The position numbers and the translations under genes are program-made. This document shows, piece by piece, positions 1 through 9,014 of a DNA stretch of 64,000 nt. Origin of the DNA: Pedinophyceae sp. YPF-701 (Eukaryota > Chlorophyta > Pedinophyceae); NCBI GenBank assembly GCA_916048055.1, contig CAJZHL010000011.1, positions 62,001 to 126,000 on the forward strand. Reading direction: 5' to 3'. The notes below the pieces were generated by a model. It worked only from the letters and a program-made list of their open reading frames with translations, searched no databases and was not told where the DNA came from. Position 1 is the stretch's first letter, and each line of letters starts with the position of its first letter.

Positions 1-150
1 GAAGCAACGAACACGAAGCGATATCTGTGGGCATTTCTCGGGGTTGTCTACCGAGGTCTCCTTGCCACGCACGAAGACCTCGCCTCGCGGCGGGGAACGA
101 GGGGCGCCACGGGGGAGACCTGCCTTGCAACAAAGCGCTCACAATTAGAT

Positions 151-2329
151 TTAGAATATGAAATCCGGCACGTTCGTCGCGAAGTGCGGGCACTCCGCGC
201 GCACGACCCCGGAGGACGCGCCCGCCCGCGCGGCCTCCAGCGACCCCTCCACGAACGTGAACCACCCCCCGAGAGACCCCCTGCTCTCCGTCTGACCCGT
301 CATACTCTGGTAGAAGAACTCCCCCTTGCCCTCCTCGAGCAACGGGTGCATCCCCACGACGCCGGGCCCCTCCACCACGTGCACCACGCGGTCCTCGCCG
401 TCCTTCATCGTCCAGTGTCGGTCCTGCAGCTGCACCGTGCGTCGCGCCGCCGCACCCGCACCCGCACCGGCCTGCTCCGTGGCGCTCGACTGCGCGCTCT
501 CGCTCGCGGCCTCCGCCTCCAGCGCAAAGCGTATGCGGTACATGAAGGCGATCTGCCCCATGGGGGGGTTGCACTCCTCCGGCATGACTGACGCTGCAGC
601 CCTGACGTGGATGCCGCGCGTCACTGCGTGCACCATCCCGTCCTGCGCACACGGCACGCCGCGCGAGCTCTTCGGCCGATGTGCTGTGCGATGTGGAGGT
701 CGCGTCGCGCTGTGAGGGTCAGGGGGGGGTGTTACCTGTTCGCCGCTGGCGAACAGCAGGAGGCCCCGGACGCCCTGCTCCGCGCGGTCGGCAGCGGGCT
801 CCTCGCGCGGCCAGCCCACGGAGGGATCGTTCTCCGGCACGGGTGGCCCGACCTGGAACCGCCCGTGCCACGCGCGGTCCGCGAACTCCTCCAGCCACGT
901 CAATAGGTCCCCGGGGACCTTCCCGCCACCGTCGCGGATCGCCTGCGCGGCCTGGTCGCCGGACACTATGAACTCGGACGCCCGGCGGCTCGGGTCGACC
1001 CAACACGCAGGAATGACCATGCCGGGCACGCGCGTAGAGAGGTAGGCCGTGCCGTCGCGCTTGTCGACGAAGAGGACGCGGTGGGCGCCCGTGAAGGGCG
1101 GCGAGGCGGAGACGACGACGAGCTTGTTCTCGAGGGACGTGGCGACGGCGCGGAAGTGCTGCCGCGGGTCGAGCGCAATCCACAGGTCAGACTGACGCGT
1201 CATACCCCGCGTCAGGAACCGTGCGATCACCGGGAGGAGGACGCGCAGGCTGCGAGCGCGGCGGAGTGGCAGGGATGGCGTGAGGACGGGGCACGGCGCG
1301 GACGGTGCGGTGGTGAACATCCATGCGGGAGCGCCCAAAGTGACAACGCACCTGATGATGCGTCCATACGCCTGGTATGACCCGAGCATGCCGTTCCAGA
1401 ACGCCTGCGAGCGCGGGTGCATCGCCATGTCGTGGAAGGGGACTCTCCCTTTACTCCCCCGCAGCATCTGACTCATGGCGGTGTCGATGATCGTCGCCTG
1501 CCCCCCCGTCGCACGGTACAGCGCGCGCACGACGTCCCCGCCCTCCTCGAGCGCCCACGCGCGCTCCTCGGCGTCCGGCCGGGCCGCGTCGTCGGCCGGT
1601 TCGCCGGTGCCGCGGGAGGGAGGTGCGGCGTCCGTGTTGGGCGGCGTGGCGGGGAGCCCCGGCGTCATGGACTCGGCGATGCTCGGGAGGTCGAGGCGCA
1701 GCGCGGCGCCGTGGATGAGGTTCACGGCGCGGGCGGCCCGGCGCGTGAGGCCCCGGCACTCGGTGCGCGGGTGCTCGCGGGCCCACGCGGCGTATGTGGC
1801 CTGCCAGGTGGGGGGGGGTGTTGATTTCCGGTCGACGGCGCGACACGCGTCGAGGCCGAACGTGACCCAGCAGTGCTCGCGCCACAGGGGCTCCGACGAC
1901 GCCGCGGCGCGCCACTCGCGGCTGACACAGCATGCGCGGGCCAGGTCGTCGGGGCCCAGGAGGCTGCGGGGGAGCAACAGCCGGGAATTGGATGTTTCTC
2001 GTTCGTACTCTGGACGTAGATGCAGTTCGTGGCTTGTTTTGGGCCGCGGAACCCCGTGGAAGGGCTTGCGGGGGAAGGATGCAAGAGCAAGTGCGTACAT
2101 CGGCGTGCTACGGCGTGAACAGCGGCGTCGAGGCGTCGCCGGTGAGCTAGGGGCAACCGACTATGTGTTTAGCAGCGGGCGTGCTCGAGTTCTCGCGCGT
2201 CGATCCCCGCACGAGAGCGGACCGGGCGATCCTTGCACTAGCGGCGTTTTCGCGGCCTGCGCACCTCATGACGATTGCGAGCACGTCGTCCCCCAGGTCG
2301 AGCGCGGCTCCCTCATCGTAGCTGCCCAT
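151..2329 (-). CDS. FBXO3: F-box / SUKH / ApaG-domain protein (FBXO3, plant SKIP16 type)
   Basis: Substrate-receptor subunit of an SCF ubiquitin ligase, about 560 residues. I read four exons: 2329-2265, 1963-1352, 1249-736 and 642-151; every junction keeps frame. Joining the first two exons rebuilds a complete F-box (LGDDVLAIVMSLLGPDDLAR, then CVSREWRAAA and PLWREHC). The middle holds a SUKH (SMI1/KNR4)-like region with ALYRATGGQ and, across the second junction, YGRIISLRVLLP. The C-terminus is an ApaG (DUF525) domain with VTRGIHVRA, FMYRIRF, QDRHWTMKDG and GSLGGWFTFVEG. The order F-box, SUKH, ApaG is the diagnostic layout of animal FBXO3 and plant SKIP16. The two 3' introns are 3n and stop-free, so an unspliced reading looks like one long frame. 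Start is the ATG at 2329 in front of GSYDEGA. Confidence 0.9.
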
Positions 2330-3218
2330 GACGCAGCGCACGACGGCGCTCCCGCCACCTCCGCGCGAAACGCAGGCTCTGTGTTCAACCACCGTCGCTC
2401 CACCCGTCTCTGTTCCCCAGCCGTCGGTGTCGGAGTGCCGGGGGGCGGGCGTGCCAGCGCTGAGTGTGCCGCAGCCGGACGACGCAGCGCGCCATTGTTC
2501 GGGGCGCCGGTGCGCGCCACGGAGCCGCTGGACGCACCCGGGAGACGTCACCGCACGCCCGCCAGCGCTAACGCACGACGCACGCATCATTGCGGGCGCC
2601 TGCGGGCGGCCAGCTCGCACGCCCGCGGTCGAGAGCGCAGTGCCGCATGATCGTCAGGCGCATATGTTGCGGAGGAAGCCCACGCAGATCGAGTTTGGGC
2701 CTGCGGACGTTGCTCAGGTGCGCCCGCCGCTCCCAGGGGCGCGACGCGATGCCTTCCTGCGCCACCAAAGACGTCTCGCAGCACGCTAGCCGCGGAGCTG
2801 TACGAGGCACGCAGTCCTCGCGGCGTGAAAGCACCGTCGCGCGGCGCAGATGGCTCATGTTCGCAGCGCGGCGTGCCCGGCTGGGCTGCGCTGTCTGCGG
2901 CGCGCTCTCCCGTTCCCAGCCGCCGTCTTCCTTGACTCGTGTCTGCGCCAACGCCCTGACCGAATCGTCCCGGTGTGCCCCGCACGGCAGCTTGAGGAGG
3001 CCAAGCGGGCCCGCGCCGTGGCGGGAAGCGACAGCGGCCAGAAGAAGCCGCTATCGCCGCTGTTTGAGCAGCGGCCCGGCGCAACCGCGCGAGAGGTGCG
3101 TGCGCGCCGTCTCACCCTCGCGGCCGCCGGCCCCCACGCGGCCCGCTGCCTTGTAGCTGCGTGCACACGCACGCACACCGGCTTCCCGCCGCCCGCGCGC
3201 AGCGTATCGGCCTCGGCC
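2330..3218. other. Intergenic region between divergent FBXO3 and CYTH genes
   Basis: About 890 nt separate the two head-to-head starts. A frame open from 2850 runs into the CYTH gene and carries a lysine/glutamate-containing stretch at about 2990-3090 ending at a good donor (GAGAG|GTGCGT at about 3096), so a 5' leader exon of the CYTH gene may lie here. No RNA gene or repeat was seen. Confidence 0.4.
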
Positions 3219-3963
3219 ATGGGATCGAGCGGCCCGGCGTCCGGCCATAAGGACGGCGTGGAGGTCGAGGTCAAGCTGCGGCTGCCTGACGCGGAGGCGC
3301 ACGGCAAGGTGCTGTCGCTGCTGTCCGGGTCGCTGGGGGAGCGGCACGAGCAGGAGAACTACTTTTTCGACGGCACGGAGGGCGAGCTCGAGCAGACGCT
3401 GTCCGTGCTGCGCGTGCGCTTCTACGACGTGGACAAGAAGGCCACCGTGACTCTGAAAGGGAAAGCAGTGATGGAGGACGGCGTTGGCCGCGCGAAAGAG
3501 ATGGAGGCGTCGCTGGACCCGGCCAAGGGCCGCGAGGCGCTGAAGAACCCCGACGTGCTGCTCGGGCTCGACTGTGCGTGGCCCCGCCGCGACGTGCAGT
3601 GCCGCGTGGCTGGCGGGGGGGTGCAGCTAGCGCGGGGGCGCGCGGGTGACCGGCTGGCGCGGTGGGGGGTGCGTTGCAGGTCCCGTGATGGCGTTCGTGC
3701 GGAAGAAGTTCGGGGAGGGCGTGAAGCTGCGGTGCTTGGGCGGGTTTGACAACTTCCGGCAGGAGGCGCATTGGGAGGGGCAGGTGCTGGAGGTGGACGA
3801 GACGAAGTTCGAGTGGGGCACGCTGTACGAGATCGAGGCCGAGACCGCGGAGCCCGAGGCGCTCAAGGGCCGCCTGGAGGCGTGGCTGCAGGGCGCAGAC
3901 GTCCCGTACGCCTACAGCACCACCACGAAGTTCGCCAACTTCCGCAACCGCACGCTCGAGTGA
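3219..3963 (+). CDS. CYTH-domain / triphosphate tunnel metalloenzyme
   Basis: Predicted hydrolase of inorganic or organic triphosphates, of the CYTH family (bacterial CyaB, animal thiamine triphosphatase, plant TTM3). Two exons, 3219-3573 and 3680-3963, give 212 residues, the usual size for TTM3-like proteins. The family's N-terminal ExExK metal-binding motif is present as EVEVKLRL near residue 12. Later strands typical of the tunnel fold are LSVLRVRFY, KATVTLKGK and, in exon 2, GVKLRCLGGF and FEWGTLYEIEAET. The splice joins LLGLDC to PVMAFVRKKF. The start is the ATG in a favourable context at 3219; an in-frame extension from 2850 is possible but is Arg/Ala-rich and looks non-coding or transit-like. 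The exact substrate cannot be told from sequence. Confidence 0.85.
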
Positions 3964-4160
3964 TCCTCTGCGCCGCGTGCTGCCTCGCGAGTCGCAGCCA
4001 GCCGCGACGGACCGAGCAGCGGCCGAGCGCGTGTCATCATCACAGTCGCGCGCACGCACAACGAGCCCGCCTGCGCGCAGCTACCGCATCCTCGCACCAC
4101 GTCACACGTCGCGAGCCTAGCTGCGCCGCGTCCCGGTCGGTTGCCGGCAGCCCTTGCGCG

Positions 4161-4178
4161 CTAACTAACTAACTAACT
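4161..4178. repeat. (CTAA)4 tetranucleotide repeat over the MaoC stop codon
   Basis: The plus strand reads four and a half CTAA units. On the minus strand this is TTAG repeated, which puts stop codons in all three frames within about 12 nt at the 3' end of the MaoC-like gene. Confidence 0.85.
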
Positions 4179-4940
4179 GTCCCGTGGTACAACCACCAGG
4201 CCCTCGCCGTCGATCGCCAGCTTCCACTCGTCCTCGGTCTCCGACTCCGCGCTGCTGCTGCTGCCGCCGTCGCCGTGCTTCGTGCGCTCCGCGGACGTGT
4301 ACGCGGTGCCGCCGTCGGCCGTCGCGCGCAGCGCAGTGTGGTGCGTTCCCCGCCACACCCACACGCGCGTCGCAAGCTGCACGACGCCGCGACGCGCCTC
4401 CTTGACCACCTCGATCTCCGCGCGCACGCGCGACCCGACCTGCGGGCGGCCGCGGCGCGAAACGTGAGCCGAGGACACGCGCAGTGCAACTGCAACGCGT
4501 GCTCGCTGGCGGGCGCGGGGGCGGCTGCGGCGTCGAGGGCGCTGTGGGTGCGCCGGGGGCTCACGTAGATCGGCGCGCGGAACTTGAGGGACTGCGAGGC
4601 GTAGACGGCCCCCGGGACGTTGGTGCCGATGAGCGCCGGGAACATAGCTGCAGCTAGGAGGCCGGGCACGATGGGGGCGTGGAGACCGCGGGACTTGGCC
4701 GTGGCTTTGTCGCGGTGTATCGGGTTGCTGTCCCCTGCGAGGTGGGAGCCGGGCGGGCGTCGGTCGGGCTGGGCACGCCGTGCGCAGGCGGGGTGGTTGG
4801 GTGCGGAGGGCAGTTCCCAGGGCAATTCGCGCACCTGTGAGGCCGCAGAACGACCGGACGTCGTGTTCCGAATAGGTTCTGTTCATCTCGAACACCGAGC
4901 CCAGCGTCAGGAAGTTGTCGAGCCCGGGCTTGCTCGCCAT
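4173..4940 (-). CDS. MaoC-like (R)-specific enoyl-CoA hydratase / hot-dog protein
   Basis: Predicted hydratase of 2-enoyl-CoA or 3-hydroxyacyl thioesters, as in (R)-hydratase PhaJ or mitochondrial HTD2. Exons 4940-4835, 4734-4565 and 4439-4173 give about 180 residues. The first junction rebuilds the catalytic hydratase-2 motif CGLTGDSNPIHRDKA, with the active Asp and His. It is followed by VPGLLAAAMFPALIGTNVPG and, across the second junction, FRAPIYVGSRVRAEIEV, the hot-dog helix and strand of this family. The C-terminus ends in a serine/acidic stretch (GGSSSSAESETEDEW). The start is ATG 4940 (MASKPGLDNF); an open frame reaches back to 5225 and could encode an organelle presequence or an upstream exon, so mitochondrial or plastid targeting is possible but not shown. 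Confidence 0.8.
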   Translation of the reverse strand: MASKPGLDNFLTLGSVFEMNRTYSEHDVRSFCGLTGARIALGTALRTQPPRLRTACPARPTPARLPPRRGQQPDTPRQSHGQVPRSPRPHRARPPSCSYVPGAHRHQRPGGRLRLAVPQVPRADLREPPAHPQRPRRRSRPRARQRARVAVALRVSSAHVSRRGRPQVGSRVRAEIEVVKEARRGVVQLATRVWVWRGTHHTALRATADGGTAYTSAERTKHGDGGSSSSAESETEDEWKLAIDGEGLVVVPRDS

Positions 4941-5738
4941 GCCCCGCACAGAGCCGTGCGGTGGGCTCCCTGTCGCTGCCGGGCAGCGTGCGGAGGTGTT
5001 CCGCGCGTCTGTGCGGCCCGCAGCCCACGGCGGGACCTTCGACATGCTAGCGGGATCCGTCTCATCGCGATCCGGGTTGGGTGGGCTACGCGGGGCGGTC
5101 GAAACCCACGTTGCGTGATTCCGGAGCGCTGTACAGCCTCGCACATCGCCCGCCCCCGCAGCTACGACATCCAGTAAGCGACGTGCTGGGACCTGCAGCC
5201 TCTTCGCGACGCCCCTGCCGCTCATCTGCCGCAGCCGAGGGCACGCGCGCGTGTGCGAAGGGCCAGGTGAGGTGACGGCCTGTGCCGGACACTCAGCGAC
5301 GACCCGACGACCGAACGATGCGCGCAGGCGAGCACAAGAGCTTCAGCTACGGCCCGGGCACGGTCTGCGCGCATTGTAGCCCTCGCACGTCAGGCGCCGG
5401 CCGATTTCATGCCGCGAGGTACAACACACGAACGGAGCGTCAGGACGACGGCACCAGTGCGCCCCTGCGCGCTTCCTACGTCTGGCACTGCGCGCTCTCT
5501 CCGCACACGCCGACACGAAACCAAGCCACCGTTCGAGACGCGCCCAACGGCCGTCTGCACCACTTCGTTTCACTGAAGTGCTCCGCGCACGCCAACTCAC
5601 ATGCTCGGCATCAACAGGCGGGCGCTCTGCATACTTCCCTGCATCAGCCGTTTCCCTGCCCGCCTCGGCGCCCGCCCCCGGCCCGTTCCCCCGCTCCAGG
5701 CGCCCCACCTCCACGACCGCAGCTGCAGCTCCGCCACG
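4941..5738. other. Divergent intergenic region, MaoC / Nudix
   Basis: Head-to-head spacer. It may hold a 5' exon of the MaoC gene (4941-5225) and an alternative upstream start of the Nudix gene at 5601. I see no other coding signal, RNA gene or repeat. Confidence 0.4.
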
Positions 5739-6462
5739 ATGGCCGAGCCCGCAACCGCGTCCTACTGCTACAAGTGGCCCCGGCCGGGCCTCACCGTTGA
5801 CACCGTCGTCGTGGCCAAGCCGCAGGAGCCGGGCGCCCAGCCGCAGCTCCTGCTGATCCAGCGCCTGAACCCCCCGTACCAGGTAGATGCTGCCCCGCGT
5901 GCCGCGAACTTTGACGGGAACGGGTAGATATGTGCGCGGGCATCCTCGCTCGGTGCAAGATCGTGGATATCTCGCGGGTTGCGCGGTCGTTGGCCCGGGG
6001 CGATGCAAAACACCACTGCGGGTGTGTTGCCTGCAGGGGTCGTGGGCGTGTCCCGGGGGCTACGTGGACGAGTTCGAGAGCTTGGACCACGCGGCGGCGC
6101 GCGAGCTGCGCGAGGAGACGGGCGTCGACGCGACGGACGTGGAGCTGATTCAGGTGGGGGGGTTTGGGGAGAAGGGGAGAGACCCTCGCGGGTGGACGGT
6201 CACGGTGGCGTACGGCGCGATCGTGCCGACGACGCAGCTGGGCGTCAAGGCCGCGGACGACGCGGCCGACGCGCGCTGGTACGCCATTGACGCGCTGCCC
6301 AAGTTGGCCTTTGACCATAAGCTGGTGGTGCGGACGGCGTTCCGTCGGCTGGCGATGGAGAGCCACGCCGACGACGGCCTGAAGGCGCAGCTGCGCGCCG
6401 CGGCGGACCTGCTGGAGGGGCCCTGGAAGGACGAGGGCGAGGGATCGAAAAAGTACGACTGA
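5739..6462 (+). CDS. Nudix hydrolase
   Basis: Predicted pyrophosphohydrolase acting on a nucleoside-diphosphate derivative. Exons 5739-5882 and 6037-6462 give 189 residues. The junction joins LNPPYQ to GSWACPGGYVDEFE and completes the Nudix box: GGYVDEFES, then AARELREETGVD, matching Gx5Ex7REUxEExGU. Downstream PRGWTVTVAYGAIVP and ADDAADARWYAIDALP are the usual strand and helix after the box. The ATG at 5739 has a good context (purine at -3). An in-frame ATG at 5601 would add 46 residues that are Arg/Pro/Ser-rich and almost free of acidic residues, so two start sites could give an organelle form and a cytosolic form. The substrate is not predictable. Confidence 0.87.
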
Positions 6463-6868
6463 GAAACTGTCGACACCGGAGCAGGAACAGAGACAGGACA
6501 GTTACTTTGATGGTTGAGGCGCGAGCCGGCGGGGAGCGCGCAGCGGAGGCGTCGGTGCCTGGTACGTTCTCAACGTGGTGGTCACAGCGTCGCGGGGGTG
6601 CGCCCGTGTCCCGGGCGCGGTGCTACTCCGCGGGGCGCGGCGGACGTCGCTGCCACGTCTCTGTGACGCGGCTCAGCGAGGCATTTGTCAAGTCGAGTTC
6701 GTCCGGCGCCGGAACGGCACGGCGAAGCGGGCGCAGCCAGAGCTGCCCGCAGCTTCCCTGTACTGGCCTTCCCAGTGCCCCCAACCGTCGTGGTGGCAGA
6801 CAGCTGCACTGCGCGCCTCGTCGAGGCGCGGACGCCGCAGCCCGCCGCCTGCGCAGCTGCGCGGGTAT
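6463..6868. other. Convergent spacer, Nudix / TPR gene
   Basis: Tail-to-tail region of about 400 nt holding the two 3' ends. No convincing coding frame, RNA gene or repeat seen. Confidence 0.5.
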
Positions 6869-8271
6869 CTACAGGTCGTTCTCGAACGCGGCGGGCGGCG
6901 CCCACCCGCGGCGCACGCAGTGCACGCGCGACAACGCAGCCATGTAGTCGCCGCTGTGCCGGGCGTACGGCGTCATCGCCGCGGCGAGGATCGACCGCTG
7001 CGCGCTCAGGTCGTCGCCCTCGGCCTCGTGGTACAGCCCGTGGTACAGCAGCGCGTAGAAGCGGTCCCGGCCGCCCTTGTCGGCGCCGGCGGCTTCCAGG
7101 ATCGGCCCCGGGCCGCAGCCGTCCATGAAGGCGGCGTACGCCGCGCGCATCACGGGCCGGGAGTCCTCGCCGACCCGGAGGAAGTTCTCCCGCGCCTTGA
7201 GCGCCCCGCCCGGGAGCTGCGCCTCGCACAGAAAGGTCCAGATCGCCTCCTCCGTGTCGTTGGGGTTGACGGCGACGTCCGCGCGGAACTGCTGCGCGCC
7301 CTCCTCGAAGCGCCTGAGGTAGTAGAGCGTCAGGCCGCGCTGCCACATGTAGGGCCGCGACCCCGGGGACAGCTGCGGGCACGCAGGGGCACAAACACTG
7401 CTGCGTCAGCTCCCGCGAGGAATCTCCGCGCAGCGTGCCTCGTGCGCGCTTCGATGGCCGCAGCTAGCCCGCATCTTCGAGTATAGCACCGTTTCTGCGC
7501 TAGCTGCGGCAAGAAGAGCCGCCAGCGTCGAATTCGCGCGGTTGGTTGGCCTCACCTCCAGGACACGGTCGAAGCACTCTAGCGACTCGTCGAGCCGATT
7601 GCGCTGGAAGGCCTTCATGCCCCTGCGCGTGAGAGCCTGCGGGCTCTCCTTGACGATGCCCGCCGGAGCCACCCCTGCGGTGCGCACGACGCGAGGAGCA
7701 GGTGCGGTCACCAACGCCCTCCGAACACAGGGCTGTGCCGGACCCAGCGCACGAGAGCGCGGAGATCGATGATTTCGAGCACGCGGGGCCACTCCGGGCG
7801 GCCGCGGTGCGAGAACAAAACTGTTCTGGGAGGTTGGGCTACGTGTGAGTTGTCTACGAGACACGACGGTGCCGCCTCCCCCCGCATGAGGTCGCTCGGG
7901 CGGCAGGGCGCGCGGCTCCGCGCCGGAATGCGTTAGCTTATAAAGTCCGCCCGGTCCAAGCGACGCGGCGTGCACGCCGCATCGCCGTCGCGCGCCCGCG
8001 GGCCCCGGGAGCAGCAGCTGCGTTGAACCGCGCGCGAATCGGCGCCGCGGGGCTCTCGCCGTCCCGTCGCACCTGCCGCCACTGCAGCTCCCGCGCCCAC
8101 CACGCCCACCGCCGCCACCGCCCCGAGCGCCGCGCTCGCGCCCAGCGCTGCCCGCCGCGACGACGCATGCGGCCTGGGCTCTGGGGCGCCAATCCGGGGC
8201 CGCGCCGGCACGGAATCGCGCGCCTCCGAGCCCCCCACGCAGCGTGGTCGCAGCGCCACCCGCTGCATCAT
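6869..8271 (-). CDS. TPR protein with a thylakoid-lumen type presequence
   Basis: Three exons, 8271-8073, 7674-7556 and 7372-6869, give 273 residues with consistent phases. The N-terminus is a two-part targeting peptide: an Arg/Ser-rich stretch, then SSRRAALGASAALGAVAAVG, a twin arginine followed by a hydrophobic Ala/Val core, as on proteins sent through the Tat path to the thylakoid lumen. The mature part has TPR-like helices: ALTRRGMKAFQRNRLDESLE, WQRGLTLYYLRRFEEGAQQF, then VNPNDTEEAIWTFLCEAQ and HSGDYMAALSRVHC. This matches a plant chloroplast TPR family of unknown role; the NDTEEA and SGDYMAAL blocks are its best marks. The lumenal location is inferred from the presequence. The role is not known. 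Confidence 0.82.
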
Positions 8272-9014
8272 GCGCCCCTGCTGCCCCGGACCGGCACGCC
8301 CAGTTTCCTCCGTCAAAACACAGTCAGCTGCTACCGCCCTCCCGCGGACGTCAGCGCGCGCAGCAACGGCGTCGGATCGCACGTATCGATGCCAGAAATC
8401 ACGGAATCTCGCTCACGAGGGCGAAGGTTACTGCCCGCGCCGCCCCCACCGCGCGCGTCAACGAGCCCCCACCACGCACATCCCCAGGGCCTGGCAGCTG
8501 ACGTGGCGACCGCCCGCACGCCGCCGGGCCCGCCCGACCGCAACCCGCCCGCCGTGCCCGCACACCCGCGCCCCGCGCGACGCAGCGCCTGCTTCGTCAC
8601 ACATCGCAGCAAGCGACGCCGCCGCACGCCCGCGACGCCCGCGGCCACGTCGCCTCCGACCGCGGCCTGCCCGCGGCCGCGCGCCGCGCTACAGCCCCGG
8701 CCTGACCTGCACCTCAGCGTCGCTGCAAAGCTGTGGGGTGCGCGCGTCCTCCGGCGCGCGCTCGTCGCCCGAACGCTCCGACTCCCCCGGTTCCGAAAGC
8801 GCCTCGAGCGCGCCCTCGTCGCCCGCGTCCTCCAGCACGGGCAGCGTGTCCACCAGCGCCCTGCGGGAGGGAGCCGCGCGCGTCGGTCAGCACGTGAGTG
8901 GCGATGCAAGTGTCGGGTCGCGACGAGTCGGGAATCCCCGTCTGTCGGTCAACAATCGAAACACCATGCAAGAGGGCTTCGAGGGGCCGCCCCCGCCGCC
9001 GCCGCCGCCGCCGC
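8272..9014. other. Intergenic region between TPR gene 5' end and ARMC2 3' end
   Basis: Promoter of the TPR gene plus the ARMC2 3' untranslated region. A (CCG)n tract of about 7 units lies at 8992-9013 just after the ARMC2 stop. Long open frames on both strands here are Arg/Ala/Pro-rich and look like GC-driven artefacts. Confidence 0.45.

Noticed and set aside
1806-1820. Possible tiny intron in FBXO3 around a C9 run (VDRK...TWQ)
   Set aside because: No GT or GC donor within a plausible distance and the stretch would be too short to be spliced; it is read as coding.
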